A stretch of DNA of 64,000 nt from Cordylochernes scorpioides (lineage: Eukaryota; Arthropoda; Arachnida; Pseudoscorpiones; Chernetidae): the NCBI GenBank assembly GCA_030710605.1, contig CP092865.1, positions 138,646,840 to 138,710,839 on the forward strand. The letters run 5' to 3'. Position 1 is the first letter of the stretch; every line of letters begins with the position of its first letter. Below are positions 12,111 to 23,790 of the stretch, one piece after another. The notes under the pieces were generated by a model. The model worked only from the letters and a program-made list of their open reading frames with translations, made no database searches and was not told where the DNA came from. A program made the position numbers and the translations under genes.

Positions 12111-12454
12111 TTTATTTGTGTAGATTCAGAAATAAAATGTTGGTTAAAAGGCGTTAAAGGTGGCTATATAATGAGCAATTATTGTTAATATTTTCTAATT
12201 GTTTCTGTATGTTCTCATAGTTAAGAAAGAAAAGCTTTTTAGTTGTGAAGCTATGTGAATCGTTCTAATAGAGGACGATTTTTCTATCTTTTCTCATTTA
12301 TTTTGTATCTGTTCACAAAAAAAGTGTTGGCTGTGTAGTGAGGTAAGTGCTTCTAATAGATAGAGGTTTCTCTCATATTTTTTTCTCAATATATTTTTTT
12401 GTCAGTATAAGAATAAAATTTAATATATTCACATAAATTGGTGTGATGGAACTG

Positions 12455-12659
12455 CACTCATTGCCAAAACTTAAGGAAGTTGTACATTTTAGCATGTATA
12501 TCGGGATTCAGATAGCTATAAAAGATATTTGATACACAGTGATCTTTATTGGAGACACACGAGATAACCAAAAATTGCCTCTGTCTCCTTAAAAATAAAT
12601 AAATAAATAACCGGAGACATTCAAACTTTCCATTTCCTTAAGTTTTGTTCATGAGTATA
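12455..12659. repeat. Tc1/mariner-like MITE
   Basis: Inverted ends CACTCATTGCCAAAACTTAA and CTTAAGTTTTGTTCATGAG face each other. The interior contains GTGATCTTTATTGGAGAC. Same family as 3715-4310. Confidence 0.7.
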
Positions 12660-12832
12660 AATTAAATATTTTTAGAGGATATTGCTTTTCTATTATCTTA
12701 ATTTATTTCCATTTATGGTTGAAATATGTTCAGAAAAGACAGCAACCAACACGAGGAAAGACACGATCTAGGTTGATATACATGCCAGGCAGCAAAATGG
12801 TGGTCCACAATTTACAAGTTTAGAGCAGAACA

Positions 12833-13066
12833 CGTACTCATGGTCAAAAACTAAAGAAATGAAAAGTCTTCGGTGTCACCTTCATCTTTTTTTTTTTTTT
12901 AATAATAAGAAGAAAAATAAGACAGAGGCATTTTGTTCACACTTTGTTATCTCGTATGTCTTCAATAAAGGTCAACGTGTATCAAATATCTTTAAGAGTT
13001 ATTGTATGCATCCCGATATGCGTGCTAAAAGGTACAACTTCCTTAAGTTTTATCCATAAGTGCAGA
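12833..13066. repeat. Tc1/mariner-like MITE
   Basis: It starts near CACGTACTCATGGTCAAAAA and ends CCTTAAGTTTTATCCATAAG. The interior runs opposite to the previous copy. Its 66-codon open stretch is part of the MITE, not a gene. Confidence 0.65.
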
Positions 13067-13280
13067 TAATAAGAAAAGTTATAGTGGATAACTATACATG
13101 TTTATTTAGGGATCTCTATAATTACAATATCGTCTGGTAGTGGAATAATAGGCCACTATTCGTCTGCATCCCAGTAGACGGTGATATGCAACTACGAATA
13201 TATGTTCACGCTTTATTCACAACGGGACAAGCAACAACAAGAAAAAGATATTTGAGTCAAAATACAATCCACCAATTAGG

Positions 13281-13400
13281 TTTATATAAAAGGGCGTACT
13301 TGGATCTGTAAAGAAAAAAATAAACAATTTTTTTCTCGAAATATTTTGAGAAAAAAATTTTTTTTTTCTTTACAGATCCAGATACGCCCTTTTATATAAA
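13281..13400. repeat. Hairpin element, TATATAAAAGGGCGTA ends
   Basis: An almost perfect palindrome: AAAGGGCGTACTTGGATCTG on one side and CAGATCCAGATACGCCCTTT on the other, with an A/T-rich loop. Half copies lie at 16015-16090, 21470-21540, 22000-22080, 55160-55265 and 55545-55620, usually with ATTTCGAGAGATTG next to them. Confidence 0.7.
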
Positions 13401-14894
13401 TAAAAATATAATTCAATATTATAAGTGTTTGGACTTTCAAGAATGCGAAGGATATACAAGTACGATTACAAGATGTCTTCTCTCTAATATATACCAGGCG
13501 CCAGAGTGTTTCTCTATCAGACGTGCCTGTACATAGCAACTTCAACAATTCTCAAAATACGCTACAGCAGCAAAACCTCGTTGTTTACACCTTCAATGCA
13601 ACAAGCTGACATGGGCCAACTTTCTGAAACGCCTACCTCTTTTTTAATCGAGAAAGGGTAATTTTGACCAATATACTCAGCAAAAATATTAAATTAACTT
13701 TTAGTTTTTATTTTATTTCTGTAGATGACACCCCGCTTTTTTAAAACGTTCATTTGAATTGTCAGGGTAAATTATTTTTCATTACTTTTCTCTCAAGAGA
13801 GCCCACCGGTCATATACAGATTCACCACAGGAAGGAAGCATAGATGGAGCTCCTATACTCAAGTCAGCTCAGAACTTAACAAAAACCACAACAGCCTCCT
13901 GGTCCGACACATGTCCAGTGGCCACACCGTGCATATGTCAAGGTTAACGTATCACTGAAAAGACGAGTATGGAATCAGCCGTGTTCTAATCTTCGCTTTC
14001 CTCATCCAAATGAACCACGATATTCATCGATTCTATTAATCTCCTCCGAAAACTGAAAATACACGTAGTAATCATATATGAATGCATGTATTATCTAAAA
14101 TATTTTATATCATTTAAATATTATATAATAAAGTTTACTTCCTATAATAGAGTTTTATATATTTGTTATTTCCTTCTACTTCCATATCCCCTTTAAAAAA
14201 GTTCGAAAATAGTGTCACCAAATATCTATTCAAATAGGAATTGTGCATCTAGTTGGGAAAACATATTGAAGAATCTTCCCAAACAAATATATATATGGAA
14301 GATTAAATTCTTATTTTGTCGTTCGAGGGAATCCTTGACGGAAAATTGGAATTTTGGTAAGAACTTGAGAAGACCTATACATTCATCAATAAAGAAGAAA
14401 AATTGTTAGGTAAAGGAGCAAACCACTTTGACATGTCATTCTGAACAAATAGCCTTGTGATAACACGAGGTGAAATATTCTCTTATATTCTACCACCAAG
14501 AAATATTCCATCAGACAAAATTGAAAGACGCCCCCCCCCCCCCCCCCCCCTCCCTCCATCCCAAAAATAAGCAGACGCTGACGTATTGAAAATGGAAGAT
14601 GGATATTAAAATGTAGAAGAGGCAAAATACATTCTTGTACCAACACAACTTTTTTTTTATTATTATTATACATGAAATCTTTATTTTTATGATACATAAC
14701 TTAGAGTTTTCTTTTTTTAGTTTAGGAAATTCTGGAAGTTTTTGAGAATTTTATAAGAAGATTGAAATTTTCAATATATGATACAATTTATATATAATAT
14801 GTATATATGGCATATCTACAAAATGTACAAATTGAAAAAAACCATAAGAAACATTCAGTTGTACGCAATCAGGAGGTACTCTTTCATTATACTA
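13401..14894. other. Unique region without recognisable genes
   Basis: No coding region is supported. A run of about 20 C at 14531-14550 is the only striking local feature. Open stretches on both strands are short and low in complexity. Confidence 0.5.
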
Positions 14895-15137
14895 CACCCA
14901 TACCTCGCTTTGCGTCGGGGTTACGTTCCAAAAAACACGACGCAAAGTGAAAATATGTGAAGGCGCAATCAAAAATAAAGGTGTTGCCATATTTTAGGAA
15001 AAAAATAAAAGACTCGAATCCAAAACAACGCAACTTCGAAAATCTAACGACGCACAGTGAAAATCAGTAAAAATTAAGCAGCGACGCAACTTCGAAAAAA
15101 AACGCAAAACGAAACGACGCAAAGCGAGGTATTGGTG
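14895..15137. repeat. TA-flanked MITE with CGCTTTGCGTCG ends
   Basis: Inverted ends CACCCATACCTCGCTTTGCG and CGCAAAGCGAGGTATTGGTG lie between TA dinucleotides. The interior repeats CGACGCAA motifs. The end resembles Tigger-type termini (CATACCTCG). It is non-coding. Confidence 0.7.
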
Positions 15138-15346
15138 TATATCACACTTTCTGATTTTTTCTTCTTCTTATCTTACAGGGCTGCACAAGAGAAGAAACAT
15201 AGAGAAAAGAGAGCCGTATGTAAATAGAAATGTAAATGAATAATCACCTGTAAATAACTCATCTTTTATAAGCAATTATATACCTGAGCGAATCCTGTAT
15301 TGACCATAGAGTCCTCAATAAAAAACTTGTTGTTTAATGCTTTAAC

Positions 15347-15945
15347 AAAGGTGTTTGAAATTTATATGTTAAGTTTGTAATTATTCTTATTTTTTAATTC
15401 ATAGAAGCATTTTTCTGGCAGACATATACAATTTTTATCATCATCATTTTTATTTTTATTGTTTTTTTTTCTTAGTTATCAAATGATTTGCAAATGTAGT
15501 TTGTTTTTTATTTGTTGTGTTCCTTTTTAAGCAATAAAATATATAGAACTAAGGTGTAATATTCAATTCAAGCATATGGAACCAATATCGATTAATTTTT
15601 AAAACAAAGCAAAATCATAAGATTATATAACTTTCACTTTTTCAAACAAAAGTTGCCTTTTTTTTTTACTTACTCCAAGTATACTGGCCATAATAATCAT
15701 GATGGGTATTTAGCAGCTATTTTTACAGTAAATGCACAAAATATCTACACAGATATAAATCAGTACGACTTTAAACTTACCTATTTGTCAAGGTCTCTTT
15801 CAGTTACTCGTACTGACTTTTGGGGTTTGAGTTTCGCCCAAATCGGTGACCATTGAACTTTTTTTTTTTTAGAAAAAGAGCTCAATGCGGGATTCTATCC
15901 TAGGTCGTGGGTGTCGAAAATAGACGTTTTTTACCATTCCTCAAC
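15347..15945. repeat. Dispersed repeat, third copy of an arm-2 segment
   Basis: The part around CAGACATATACAATTTTTATC and GGTGTAATATTCAATTCAAG matches 47260-47560 directly and 23500-23790 in reverse. The end (15870-15930) matches the TTCGAC/GGTCGTAG segment seen at 23200-23240, 48100-48150 and 48630-48660. It is an independent insertion of a repeat that is also in both IR2 arms. Confidence 0.6.
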
Positions 15946-16191
15946 CAACTCCCTTTAATTTAACATTATTATTATTTGATAAATTGTGTCATAAATTGAC
16001 AAAGAGGGAGCAATCTTCGAAATATTTTGCGAAAAAATTGTTTTATTATTACAGATCCAGGTACGCGCTTTTTTATATGAAATTATTATTAGCAGTAGTA
16101 TAGTATTGGTGATGCTTGTATATATCCTTGTTGTATTTTCATTTATACCATAAACATAGTATAGATGGAAAATTAGCCGGGAGGAAATTGA

Positions 16192-16305
16192 TCCATAGAA
16201 GCATAGGGCGCCTCTCCCGAGGCCGCTAGTTGCGGCGACGGTCAATAGATGGCGTCAGGTTTTGACGTTTATTTTGACGGGAGAGACGCCCTATGCTTCT
16301 ATGGA
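16192..16305. repeat. Small palindromic element with CATAGAAGCATAGGGCG ends
   Basis: CCATAGAAGCATAGGGCGCC at the left is mirrored by GCCCTATGCTTCTATGG at the right, around GATGGCGTCAGGTTTTGACG. Copies are at 25630-25750 and 45355-45475. Confidence 0.65.
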
Positions 16306-16370
16306 TAAACACAGTAGTGTTTATCATTATCATTCCTAATTATATTAAAACTATAGCATTTACCATCATC

Positions 16371-16541
16371 CCCCCTGACCTGCAGGGCTGGATCTTTGAA
16401 CATGGCCTGGATGACGACACCCTGACCATTCTGGCGTCTGCCAAGACACACATCTATAGGTACTTCCTCGGTGTGGAACTGAGGAGTGAAGACCTTGTCT
16501 GGAGGAAAACTCTCTCAAGGTGGGGAAACCTCCCTCGCTGA
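16371..16541 (+). pseudogene. LINE reverse transcriptase C-terminal tail fragment
   Basis: About 56 codons read PPDLQGWIFEHGLDDD, then IYRYFLGVEL and a final WGNLPR stop. The same pattern occurs in 44920-45150 (PPDLRAWIF, IYRYFVQVGL) and 20138-20488 (PLDLQA, IYKYHLGLEL), the latter joined to a Cys/His zinc-binding segment. The family is therefore probably the C-terminus of a non-LTR retrotransposon ORF. Assignment is by this internal comparison; RT itself is not present. Confidence 0.55.
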
Positions 16542-16896
16542 AATAAATTTGTACACTCATACAACTTTATATATTTACCTACATTTTATCTACCCCTCTA
16601 TTATTTATTATCCTTTATTCAATCATACTTAGTCATCAAATATATAGTTGGGTGAATACAATGATGTTTGGTCTTTGGTTTATATTGTGACGGTGTTTTG
16701 ACCCACCGCCAATTTTGAACAGCCTTTTCAAGCGCCACCACCTCGGCCGGCTGGGTAAGCCAAGTCGGCGCATGCGCGGCGGTGGTGGTGACGTGGTAAG
16801 CACGTGGGAGGATACCATTTGTTTTGACGGCCACCACGAGCCAACGTCCATTTTCATCAAACCCTTTTCAACTCTTCTTTACTAGATTTTAATTTG
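16542..16896. other. End of contig 1, GC-richer tail
   Basis: No gene is recognised. About 16690-16850 is GC-richer than its surroundings (GCGCATGCGCGGCGGTGGTG). The contig stops at the N run. Confidence 0.4.
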
Positions 16897-16996
16897 NNNN
16901 NNNNNNNNNNNNNNNNNNNNNNNNNNNNNNNNNNNNNNNNNNNNNNNNNNNNNNNNNNNNNNNNNNNNNNNNNNNNNNNNNNNNNNNNNNNNNNNN
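16897..16996. other. Assembly gap (100 N)
   Basis: Exactly 100 N, the usual placeholder for a scaffold join of unknown size. IR2-L homology begins at the first base after it. Confidence 0.98.
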
Positions 16997-17594
16997 TAAA
17001 GAAAATAAAATCAGTTTTAATTTTCTTATAGATTTCGTGGGGTATTACGGAATTCCCCCTGAATCATTTATAAGTAAGGTCAGATTTTGGTCTCTCCCAA
17101 TCGGTTTACCCATTTAAAACTTTTCCATTTTCGAGTTTGTTTGTCCTCATTCGAACTGTTTCATTTTTATCCGAGTATCCTACTAAATATTTCTACCTTG
17201 ATGATCAAAATTGATTAATTCCGTGCATTTTATTATATACACTCGTGGACAAAACTTAAGATGTCGTACCTTGTAGCATATATATGTCATAATTTGCATA
17301 ATATCCAAGATGTATAATTTATTTTCCCCAAAATAAGTATGTAAATATGTTAAGCTTGTGTTAAAATGTAAATATACAAATTTATCCATCTATAAAAACT
17401 GTACAAAAATAAACGTGGCAGACATCGCGGGCGAATGCTACGGCACTTCGCGGGTGCGCTGCTCACCGGGCTGGAACTAATGCTTGGGGATTATCAAATT
17501 TATATGTATGGGAAATACGCTGTTATATAAGCAAATAAGGTCAAATTTATACTTATAATATGAAACTCTTATAAGAGAAGTTATAAATATACTT

Positions 17595-17945
17595 TGAACA
17601 AAACACCGCGAGCTTTCGAACTTTTGCTCTTTAACAGGCAGGTTTGAGCTAAGATTGTACTGGGATAAGGTGCATAAAATATTTTAAAAAGGCATCTCCT
17701 TATCGTGCAAATGAAATTTGCTGATGGATTGCGCCATCTATCGGAATAAATATCAACAACACCAGGCCAATGAGGACCAACAGCCACGTCCGTGGTTAGC
17801 TTTTCTTGATTAATCAAGAATGGGTATTTGGCTATTTGGCCGACGTGTGTTTCGGTATTGTAGATCTCGCTCTTCCGTGTTTCACTTTTAGTTTCACATT
17901 GGTTGTTAAAGAGCCTGAACCCGAAAGCTCGGGGATTTGTTTAAT
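17595..17945. repeat. Inverted-repeat element with CGAGCTTTCG ends
   Basis: CGCGAGCTTTCGAAC and CCGAAAGCTCGGGG bracket a segment that also holds the GCATCTCCTTATCGTGCAA / CGCCATCTATCGGAATAAAT block. The counterpart is at 59470-59815. There is no coding sequence. Confidence 0.55.
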
Positions 17946-18059
17946 AAAAAAAAACTTATGATACATTAGTGCGCCACCTATTATAAGAATTTGAAACTAT
18001 TATAGACGTGTATGATTCTTTTGAAGATTACACAATTATCTACTACCCTTATTACAATG

Positions 18060-18400
18060 AAAAAATAATGGAAGGGCCTGGCTCATCACTGGTGAACCCT
18101 CCCAACGGTTTCGCCAGTTTAAGCTTATATAAAGATATAACGCGCCATCTATATACAGAAAATGAAAACATTAAAACATGAACGTTTCTTTTATATATGA
18201 AACAAAATTCTACTGTCCTTACTGCGATGAAAAAATATTGGGATGGTATGGTTCATCAGAGGCGACCGCTGAGAGGGTTCACCACTGATGAGCCAAGCCC
18301 TCCCAATATTTTTTCATCGCAGTAAGGATAGTATAAGTTTGTTTTATGTATAAAAGAAACATTCATGTTTTAATGTTTTCATTTCCTATAAACAAACTTA
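18060..18400. repeat. MITE with inverted GGCTCATCAGTGGTGAACCC ends
   Basis: Two or more facing copies (18066-18120 and 18245-18310) of the family described at 4311. The counterpart in arm 2-right is 59040-59400. Confidence 0.65.
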
Positions 18401-18555
18401 TAGATAAAGGGTTTTTAAACTCTCTCTTTTATTAAAATAAAGATAGAAATAAATTAGTTTTATAAAAGATATTTTAAAGTTATTTTATAAAGGCGAAGCT
18501 ACCTTTTGCTTTTAATTATGAGTAAATCTCATATAACTTAATTAGATGTCATGAT

Positions 18556-18665
18556 AAGGCACAATTTTTGTGTTACTTTTGTCTGAAGATGGTAACAACG
18601 CTGTTACCGAAACGTCGCACACTATTTAATTATTTGGATTTGGTCTTATTACCTTGTGTTAATTA
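18556..18665. repeat. Single unit of the 104-bp satellite
   Basis: GAAGATGGTAACAACGCTGT followed by TACCGAAACG and ATTACCTTGTGTT. The same unit is arrayed at 40735-41160 and 41999-42400. Confidence 0.65.
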
Positions 18666-19021
18666 AATGTTATAAGTAAATCTCGTATAACTTAATTAAA
18701 TGTCATTTATTCACTATTTCTTCTATAAATATCATTCTAATTATGATGTTAACAATGATACAACAACAATTAAGTAAGTCAATTATGTGAATGGTCTCAT
18801 TAGCAATCCAATTAAAATATTCAGAGTGAAATTTTATGCTCGGCCGACATGCGAAGAAATCCACACAACCTCGGCTCAATGAAGCTTCCATCCATCCAAG
18901 ACAACACACTCGAGGGATGAAATCTCTATTCTACTCGCTAAGGTAAACAATGGAGAGATTGAGATTGAAACTTTATTTCAATGTCCATATAAGGTTATAT
19001 AATAATATATAAATATTTATA

Positions 19022-19180
19022 CAGTAAAACCTTATTTTAGCAGACACCTATCCACAAAGGTCAGTTTTCATTTGCAAAATGACCATTTTTACTATTTAGC
19101 AACTCTCCGGTAAAAGGAAACCTCTCCCTAAAGGCCAATTTGGCACTGCAATTAGGTGTCCTTTACAGGAAGTTCTACTG
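19022..19180. repeat. TA-flanked MITE with CAGTAAAACCTTATTTTAGC ends
   Basis: Ends CAGTAAAACCT and TTCTACTG are flanked by TA. Relatives: 40172-40349 and 57230-57388 (the arm partner). They share AGGTGTCC and CTCTCCGGTA cores. Termini are pogo/Tigger-like by appearance. Confidence 0.65.
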
Positions 19181-19489
19181 TATATATACATATAAATAAA
19201 ATTTGATTAAGAATAAATATAGATAAATGAATGTAAAATATACAATTGATAAATATACATATATATGGTAATTTAAACCAACAACACCATATTGTATATA
19301 AATTATAATATGATCATGTTGTATAATAGAAACACATCTGTAAATGATTATACGCATGATTGACATGTGTCATTACATCATCATATGTAATGTACTTTGT
19401 ACAAACTGAGGATAAGTAAATAAAACTCTGTAATAGATTAAAAGTTGAGCTAAAGAGATAGAAGTCAAAAACGTCTAAATTCGAGATAG

Positions 19490-20104
19490 ATGGAAGTCAC
19501 AAAACAACATCTAAATATAGATTGGAAACTGACAGGACGGCGCCAGTGTACAGTTTCACCAGACGATCCACGCTTTTTTGCAGCTGCTAAAATGCAATAC
19601 TTCCTTTTTCGGAAAAAAATATATAAAGCCTCCGTCCTAGCCAAAAATACAGTCACTTTACAGTCACTTGACAGTTACTTCACCATCAGCGTGAGCCCTC
19701 GTCGGTTGTACCCCAGGTCCACCTCATCCACCATGTAGCCCAGTAAGAACTCTTCTATCTCCATCTTTCGCTCCTAGCTCAACTTTTATCTGTTCACGGA
19801 ACTTTCTTAGTGCAACTGGGTCTTCGTTTTTGTGTATGGACATTCCCAAGCTTTCCACTCTGCCTCGACCACGACTGCCTGTACTCTGTGAGAACTGTTA
19901 AAGGTCTTACAAGGTGCAGAGAGGTACTGGAAAACTCCCCATCCTGACAGTTCCTCTCGGTAAACACAGTAAAGCGAGAGTCGACAGGGACTCACACCAT
20001 AGTTTAAGTCAAAAGGATCTCTCTCATCACAGATTTAGTCGACAAGATTCTACAAGAGTCAACCAGGGCTTCATCACATTTATAGTCGACAGGTCCTCAC
20101 CTCA
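19490..20104 (-). pseudogene. Conserved block, probable 3' part of a retroelement
   Basis: The minus strand carries a 61-codon open stretch ending KTKTQLH (19807-19995), then a 29-codon one starting MEIEEFLLGYMVDEVDLGY (19675-19764). The arm-2-right copy (56390-56930) keeps the short one intact with two amino-acid changes, but its upstream frame differs. The AVVVE pattern also appears in the tail at 58270-58460. A retroelement end is the likeliest reading; a host exon cannot be excluded. Confidence 0.3.
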
Positions 20105-20124
20105 TTACATATATATAATATATA

Positions 20125-20684
20125 TACAAAGTCTTCATTAGTGGCGCCCACCGCGAGAAAGACTCCGCCATCGGTGGACTGCGAGAGTTCTTTCCCACAG
20201 AGTGGGCAGGTCGATGTGATGGCTGGTGTTACCCAACTCAAGACCAAGATGGTACTTGTAGATGGTAGCCTTGGCCACACTTGTGATATTTATTGCCTCG
20301 GGATGGAGGCCGACGCAGAAGAGTCAGGCCTGCAGATCCAGGGGCACTTCGCAGGAGACGAACACCTCCCAGAGCAGGGGTCGCACGGCTCGGCAACTCC
20401 AATATTTGTGGGTCAGCGACCCGTCGGTGGACCCACAGGCGGCACAGTTGGCACGTCTCGATGCAGGATGGTCAGGATGGGGTAGGGCGTGTAAGGCCAG
20501 CCGTAGATCGAAATCGTGCTCCGAGAAGCAGCTGCAACGCAGGTCAGCCGAGAGAGAGAGAGAAAGATTGAGATTGAAACTGATTTATTACAATGTCCAT
20601 ATAAGATTATATAAGGTTAAATACAGAATAAATATGATTATATAATGATAAATATATGAATAAATAGATAAAATTAATTAATAA

Positions 20685-20753
<69 letters not shown>

Positions 20754-20787
20754 AGGTCTTCATTGGTGGCGCCCACCGCGGGAAAGA
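20125..20787. repeat. Arm-specific insert bounded by 36-bp direct repeats
   Basis: GTCTTCATTAGTGGCGCCCA at 20131 recurs as GTCTTCATTGGTGGCGCCCA at 20757, each next to a TA-rich run (20693-20752 is nearly pure (AT)n). The direct repeats correspond to the 3' ends of two LINE tails in the same orientation. This suggests one truncated LINE copy next to another rather than a target duplication. Confidence 0.5.
20138..20488 (-). pseudogene. LINE reverse transcriptase zinc-binding tail
   Basis: In one frame of 117 codons with a single internal TGA, the minus strand reads NCAACGSTDGSLTHKYWSC (C-x2-C-x9-H-x4-C spacing), then RPLLWEVF, DLQA-stop-LF, TIYKYHLGLEL and a final stop. The TGA falls where related tails have Trp (DLQGWIF, DLRAWIF), consistent with a TGG-to-TGA change. 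The rest of the RT is missing, so this is a 5'-truncated, dead insertion. It is absent from arm 2-right. Confidence 0.6.
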
Positions 20788-21149
20788 GAGAGAGAAACTT
20801 CCCATTTGATGGTCCATAAACCAGACTGAAGTAAGAAGACCCATCAAAGATTTGTTTACAACATTATTGCCTTGGATATTTCTCCAGACAAGTTGGAAAA
20901 CGGTTTTGTTGGCTTTGTGAGAATATTAAATAAATTAGTTAATATAAAATGCTTCTAGATATGAGTTTTGTTCCATTTTATTGCTGCATTTTCAAACTTT
21001 AAGGCATTTTTGCCTCTCTACAGGAGTATAAAGACGAAGAAAAATTTGTTTATGAAGTTCTGTAGAAGGACAGAGATACCTTAAATCTAGAGAATGCATT
21101 AATAAAATGGAAAAAAAAAAACACATCTCCAGAAACCTGTAGTATTATT

Positions 21150-21325
21150 ATGTAAAAGGCATCTCCTTATCGTGCAACTGAAAGTTGCTGATGGCTTGCG
21201 CCATTTATCGGAATAAATATCAACAATTCTCGTTGATTTCTACGAATAGTTGATATTTATTTCCGATATATGGCGCAAGCCATCAGCAACTTTCATTTGC
21301 ACGATAAGGAGACGCTTTTTTCATA
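21150..21325. repeat. Palindromic MITE, GGCATCTCCTTATCGTGC ends
   Basis: GGCATCTCCTTATCGTGCAA at 21158 and its mirror near 21300 face each other around GCGCCATTTATCGGAATAAA and its mirror. Other copies: 17690-17760, 55769-55930 (the arm partner), 59640-59720 and 61920-62190. Confidence 0.7.
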
Positions 21326-21558
21326 ATTTATACACCTTATCCCAGTACAATATCACATTTGTACTATTTTTTTCACTGTGGTATTGTTTATTTATATCCA
21401 GGAGATTCAAGTCAGATTATTTTGTAGCAAAGTTTTTATTTGAGTCAAAAGGCGATCCATCAATTAAGTTTATATAAAAGGGCGTATCTGGATCTATAAA
21501 GAAAAAAAAAACATTTTTTTTTCTCAAAGTACAGTATATATAAGTAAATAAGTATACT

Positions 21559-21964
21559 TCATACCTCATCCAAAAAGGTTAGAAATAGTCAATATTTCAC
21601 CTTGAAATAAAATTTTGATTTTTCATTGAAAAGAAACTCATGAGGTGTAACTTCAAGTGTTGTTTTACAATCACAAGCCGCAGTGAATTATATTGTATTA
21701 TAAGTTACTTTGTGTATTATTTATGAACGGAAAAATACGTCCAGGGTAGCCTAATGGGCATGGCATCTGCCCGGTAAGCGGAACATTGTGGGTTCGATTC
21801 CCATCCCTGGACACTTTTATTTTTCCGTTCATCATTACTCTTCATAATTCACCCTTTCATTCCTCATCCAAAAAGGTTAGAAATAGTCAATATTTCACCT
21901 TGAAATAAAATTTTGATTTTTCATTGAAAAGAAACTCATGCGGTGCAACTTCAAGTGTTGTTTT
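21559..21964 (+). repeat. Direct dimer of the tRNA-headed SINE
   Basis: A head-less tail (starting CATACCTCATCCAAAAAGG) is followed by a complete unit with a tRNA-like head and tail, both in the same direction. The insertion is flanked by an 11-bp duplication ATAAGTATACT (21548-21558 and 21965-21975). The other arm lacks this insertion but has a CTAG element near the same place (55287). Confidence 0.75.
21740..21811 (+). tRNA. tRNA-like SINE head, anticodon position GGT (Thr-like)
   Basis: The best-kept copy. Acceptor TCCAGGG/CCCTGGA; box-A-like TAGCCTAATGGGCATGG; anticodon arm TCTGC-CCGGTAA-GCGGA; T arm GTGGG-TTCGATT-CCCAT with a perfect GGTTCGATTCC B box. CACTTTT follows as a pol III stop. 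U33 is replaced by C. Transcription by pol III is plausible; function as a tRNA is unlikely. Confidence 0.55.
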
Positions 21965-22494
21965 ATAAGTATACTGTACAATAAATTGATAAAGAGGGAG
22001 CAATCTCTCGAAATATTTTGCGGGAAAAAATTTTGTTTCTTTTTCTTTACAGATCCAGGTACGCCCTTTAATATAAATTATTTATTATTTTATTAACATA
22101 GTATCATTTTTGATATTTATATTTTTCATTACTCTGTATAACTTTCCTCATTGTTTATCATGTATTTTATCAATTAGTTTGTTCTTGCTTTTTATACGGT
22201 CAAAAAAAAAAAAACATTATCTTCTTTTAAATAAGTAAAAATTTCAAAATGCTTTCATAAAAATAATGTCTAAGTTTCTGTATTAACTAAAAAAAAAAAA
22301 AAAAACTATCAAGAATCAACACACACAACAAACAAAAATAAAACGTTAAATAAATAAATACAAATATTTTGATATCAATAAAACTAACCAAACGATACTA
22401 CACATAAATGTCAAAAGATAACAACTTCCGTAAAATGTTTCCGTAATTAAAACTTTTGTTTGTTTATTTTGATAATTATTTTTCTGGTAACCCA

Positions 22495-22945
22495 GACGAT
22501 TTCCGGCGCAGGGTAGGCGATAATTTCCCGCGCAGACAGGAAGTGGCAGACAAATAAACAAGCAGACGAGATTTGCACGGATTATCGCCCGACGTAATCA
22601 AGAGCTTGCATATATTTGCGCAGAGTAGAACTGGAGAGCTTTGAAATTAGCAATGCGCATGCGTATATCGATCGATTTAACCACTCAGCCGTTTCCGGAC
22701 GGCCTTGAAGGCTTCTCCCACTTTTTCAAGGCGCTTCGATTGGTCGCCCAGTCTTCTGCTTTTTTTTTTTCAATGTCGGAACTGACCCTCTTGCTGTATT
22801 CTTTGTTGCGACATGTTGACACGATTGGTTTTATTTGTGATCAACACAGCTGATCTCTTGACATTGCAAAGCTGTTACAAACTATTTAGCTTAATCCTCA
22901 GACTTTTGGGGATTCTTGTCTAACGCAGGACGAATTCATGGCGTC
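22495..22945. other. Unusually well kept GC-richer island, left copy
   Basis: Compared by eye with 54140-54590 (reverse), I count only a handful of substitutions in about 450 bp, fewer than in neighbouring blocks. It contains GATTTCCGGCGCAGGGTAGG, GCATGCGTATATCGATCGAT and GTTTCCGGACGGCC. No long open frame is shared. It could be a promoter, an LTR or a non-coding RNA gene. Confidence 0.35.
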
Positions 22946-23219
22946 ACGCCATGTTCCCACTTTTATAAGATCGTCTTGTTTAGGTTGCAAATTATTAATT
23001 AGAAGGAGAGTGTGTGTATGTATAGAATCTTTGATAATTAGGCATTCGTTATTTATAGTTTTTTTTTTTATAAACTCATCTCAATTAACATGGTAAAAAC
23101 CATAATAACCATGGTAATCAGTTAGCAATATATTCTACTGTAAATCATGGGGGTCTGTGAAAGGATGGTATAAACAGTTAGGTTTCGACCACTACGACAC
23201 GGTATCGAATCTCGCATTG

Positions 23220-23790
23220 GTCACTTTTTCTAATTGAAAAAAAAAAAAAAATTCTCCAATTGCCCCCCTATTCTTGCAAAAGCCCAACCCCATCAGCAAG
23301 TACATGTAAAAAATTGAGGCTATGGTATACTTGTAAGAGCAAAAGTCCAACTGCTTTACACCATTTTTATCCCATTATATAGCGCTCTGCCATCTACAAG
23401 TAAATCTACTTGTAAAATTCTCGTGTGAATGGTCAGTATAGGCTTTTTTGGTGTCATATCACGAAATCATAAAAATCCCTGAAAAAGTGAAACTTGTATA
23501 AGCTTATAATTTGGCTTTGTTTTAAAAATGAATCGATGTTGGTTCCATATGCTTGATTTGAATATTACACCTTAGTTCTATATATTTTATTGCTTAAAAA
23601 AGAACACAACAAAACAAAAAACAAACTACAATTGCAAATCCTTTGATAACTAACTAAGAAAAAAAAAACAATAATAAAAATGATGATGATGAAAAATTGA
23701 ATATGTCTGCCAGAAAAATGCTTCTATGAATTAAAAAAAAATAGGAATAATTACAAAATTAACATATAAACTTCAAACAATCCCAGAGAG
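23220..23790. repeat. Dispersed repeat shared with 15347-15945 and 47260-48150
   Basis: Contains GGTATCGAATCTCGCATTGG, GGTTCCATATGCTTGATTTG and CTTCTATGAATT in the order expected for the reverse orientation of the 47 kb copy. It is non-coding. Confidence 0.6.

Noticed and set aside
20141-20645. Plus-strand open frames of 92-127 codons
   Set aside because: They lie antisense to the LINE tail, whose finger and tail motifs make sense only on the minus strand.
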